From Oscillospiraceae bacterium (GTDB lineage Bacteria > Bacillota > Clostridia > Saccharofermentanales > Saccharofermentanaceae): a DNA stretch of 41,920 bases. The translations under genes and the position numbers were made by a program. Shown here piece by piece: positions 40,439 through 41,920 of the stretch. A model generated the notes under the pieces. It was not told the DNA's origin and ran no database searches. It was given only the letters and a program-made list of their open reading frames with translations. The DNA lies in contig CACWXL010000027.1 of NCBI GenBank assembly GCA_902764825.1, positions 1 to 41,920 on the forward strand, read 5' to 3'. The stretch's first letter is position 1. Each line of letters begins with the position of its first letter.

Positions 40439-40870
40439 TCAGCCTTCCTTTCCGTTGACTAATGCGTCAAGCTTTGCGTGCGCCTCCGGGTTCGTTCTCT
40501 GCATTGAGATGACCTTGCCTTCACGGTTGATGAAGCAATGCTCAGAAGTTCCCGTGCACCTTACCTGCCCTGTCTCCTTATCAAAGATCGTATATTTGAT
40601 ATCGAATCTTACTCCGGTATATCTTGTGATCTCAGCTCTTATTACAACCGTATCACAATATTTGGCCATTGTCTTATACTTGGCCGTAAGTCCGACAACC
40701 GGGCTTATTATGCCCATTTCTTCCATTCCTTTATAGCCTAATCCGATATCCTCGAAAAGCTTGGTCCTCGCCTCTTCGTACCATCTTACGTAGTTCGAAT
40801 GATGGGTAACGCCCATCTGGTCCGTCTCGTAGTACTGTACAAGATGTTCGCAGTCTGTGATCGCTGCCAT
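40439..40870 (-). CDS. YbgC-like acyl-CoA thioesterase
   Basis: 143 residues with the hotdog 4HBT signature: YYETDQMGVTHHSNYVRWYEEAR region with Asp17 as the catalytic residue, Gly20 and His24. Hydrolyses acyl-CoA esters; the chain length is unknown. First gene of a probable thioesterase-trxB-tyrS operon. Confidence 0.9.
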   Translation of the reverse strand: MAAITDCEHLVQYYETDQMGVTHHSNYVRWYEEARTKLFEDIGLGYKGMEEMGIISPVVGLTAKYKTMAKYCDTVVIRAEITRYTGVRFDIKYTIFDKETGQVRCTGTSEHCFINREGKVISMQRTNPEAHAKLDALVNGKEG

Positions 40871-40956
40871 ATATCCTATATATCTCCATTCTCAAATAGA
40901 TTGCTTTATTTTATTTAGAGTAAGGATAACTGTCAAATAAGCAACTGTTATTCCGT

Positions 40957-41640
40957 ATGAAAACATATATAATTGCTTCTATGGATACCGGACTTTTCAT
41001 CTTGATAACAGACATCATCGGCACTGTGGCTTTCGCAGTGTCAGGTGCCATGGCCGGTATCAGGAAGAAGATGGACATCTTCGGCGTCAACATCCTGGCG
41101 CTCCTTACCGCTACGGGCGGCGGCATCATCCGTGATCTCGTCATGGGCTCAACACCGCCGGCAGCATTCAGGAATCCTTTTTTCGTAATCATCGCAGCGA
41201 TCGCCGCGAACATAACATTCATATTCGTCTGGTGGCAGCACAAGAACAAAAAGAACGTCTCCGATAAGACACGCGCGATCTACGACAAGATCTTCTTCTG
41301 GTTCGACACCGTAGGCCTTGCGGCCTTCACCGCAGACGGCGTCCACACCGGCCTTCTCGGATCTCACGCAAGCAACGCCTTCCTTGTCATCTTCCTTGGC
41401 GTCGTAACAGGTGTCGGCGGCGGCGTGTTAAGAGATGTCCTCTCGCTCGAGATGCCCTATATCTTTGTAAAGCACATCTACGCATGCGCCTCCATCGTCG
41501 GAGCCGCAGCAGTCTATATCGTCTACAATGTCACGGGTTCACCCGAAGTCGCAATGCTCGTCGGCTTCTTCTTCGTCTGCGCCATCAGATTCTGCGCCGC
41601 ACACTACGGCTGGAACCTGCCGAAGGCATATAAAGACTAA
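40957..41640 (+). CDS. TRIC-type trimeric cation channel family protein
   Basis: 227 residues with seven hydrophobic helices in a tandem repeat. The pair of Gly-rich hinges TGGGIIRDL and VGGGVLRDV is the signature of prokaryotic TRIC channels (UPF0126, YvgT type). Probably conducts K+ or other monovalent cations. The start at 40957 lacks a strong ribosome binding site and an in-frame ATG at 40981 is an alternative. Confidence 0.9.
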   Translation: MKTYIIASMDTGLFILITDIIGTVAFAVSGAMAGIRKKMDIFGVNILALLTATGGGIIRDLVMGSTPPAAFRNPFFVIIAAIAANITFIFVWWQHKNKKNVSDKTRAIYDKIFFWFDTVGLAAFTADGVHTGLLGSHASNAFLVIFLGVVTGVGGGVLRDVLSLEMPYIFVKHIYACASIVGAAAVYIVYNVTGSPEVAMLVGFFFVCAIRFCAAHYGWNLPKAYKD

Positions 41641-41892
41641 AAGAACGGATCAGCTTCCTGATTTATCACCTGGGACGGAAAAAGAGACGGTTTTGGCTAA
41701 TATCGTCCCTATTCTCGTCTATCGGAGGCTTCATAGACGATTTTAGGGACGGTTTTCGCCATTTCCGTCTCATTTTGCGTCCATCCTGGCACACGAAAAA
41801 TAAGAAACAAAAACAATACACAAAAACCTGCTAACAAAAATCAAGAGCTTGTTGACAGTTTTCTGTTTTGAAATAACTGGGCATAGCAAACA
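41641..41892. other. Structured repeat-rich intergenic region
   Basis: About 250 bp with no gene seen. It has an imperfect direct repeat, 41684-41720 and 41746-41782 (62-bp period), of type GGACGGTTTT...CGTC, and between the copies a perfect 7-bp hairpin CGTCTAT/ATAGACG (41716-41722 with 41733-41739). The GACG/CGTC elements can fold on themselves. Confidence 0.6.
41684..41782. repeat. Imperfect 62-bp-period direct repeat
   Basis: Two copies of about 37 bp share GACGGTTTT, then CGTC with similar spacing. Each copy carries GACG and CGTC arms that could form a small hairpin. Confidence 0.55.
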
Positions 41893-41920
41893 GACCGGAG
41901 TCAAATCCGGTCTTTGTTTT
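41893..41920 (+). terminator. Terminator at the window end
   Basis: A 7-bp stem GACCGGA/TCCGGTC (41893-41899 with 41906-41912), 6-nt loop, TTTGTTTT tail. Confidence 0.75.

Overview
The window looks like chromosomal DNA of an anaerobic Clostridia-type Firmicute. The evidence is a class III ribonucleotide reductase (nrdG-nrdD) under apparent NrdR control, a T-box leader, strong AGGAGG-type ribosome binding sites, U-tailed intrinsic terminators, an AzlC/AzlD transporter, a CarD-like regulator and an OhrR/MarR-like regulator. A gut or rumen Lachnospiraceae/Oscillospiraceae/Saccharofermentans-like host is a guess from style only. I see no insertion sequence, phage gene, CRISPR array or rRNA.

Layout. 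1-340: tRNA-Ser(GGA) on the minus strand and tRNA-Thr(GGT) on the plus strand, each with a promoter. 341-3223 (minus): AzlC-AzlD fusion, a lipoprotein and a zinc-ribbon membrane protein. 3343-10901 (minus): a complete shikimate operon, aroF-tyrA-aroB-aroA-aroC-[chorismate mutase/AroE/AroK fusion]-aroQ. It is preceded by a leader with a five-leucine-codon peptide and a terminator, and is closed by a strong terminator after aroQ. 10945-13249 (minus): CarD-like regulator and tandem PPK2 protein. 13250-13941: mostly non-coding, with a 61-bp-spaced direct repeat and a 44-codon small gene.

14454-20830 (minus) is the most unusual region. It encodes a large secreted beta-rich protein, a 37-residue peptide, a PqqD-like protein, an HPr-kinase-like ATPase, an S24/S26 peptidase-like protein and an ABC exporter. 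I read this as a candidate peptide-maturation (RiPP-like) locus with a kinase as its only recognisable modifying enzyme.

20999-24240 (minus): nrdG and nrdD, with a glutaredoxin-like domain fused to NrdD and two NrdR boxes 32 bp apart at the promoter. 24447-26810 (minus): overlapping genes for a nucleosidase-like protein, a spore-photoproduct-lyase-like radical SAM protein and a short-chain dehydrogenase. 26890-27879 (plus): trpS. 28298-29289 (minus): glutathione-peroxidase-like protein and an OhrR-like regulator whose start codon is unclear. 29385-33650 (minus): epimerase with a long repetitive Pro/Ala tail, Maf, a zinc-ribbon protein, a membrane protein and a small frame broken by one in-frame TGA. 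33821-36567 (plus): T-box leader controlling an unusual XRE-cupin-acyl-CoA ligase fusion. 36578-41640: a DUF4130-like protein, a lipoprotein, the thioesterase-trxB-tyrS operon (all minus) and a TRIC-like channel (plus). 41641-41920: structured repeat-rich non-coding DNA.

Together the aromatic genes cover every step from PEP plus erythrose 4-phosphate to chorismate, and then through prephenate to 4-hydroxyphenylpyruvate. Several genes (fusions of AroE/AroK, AzlC/AzlD, NrdD/Grx and XRE/cupin/ligase) show a strong tendency to domain fusion in this genome.
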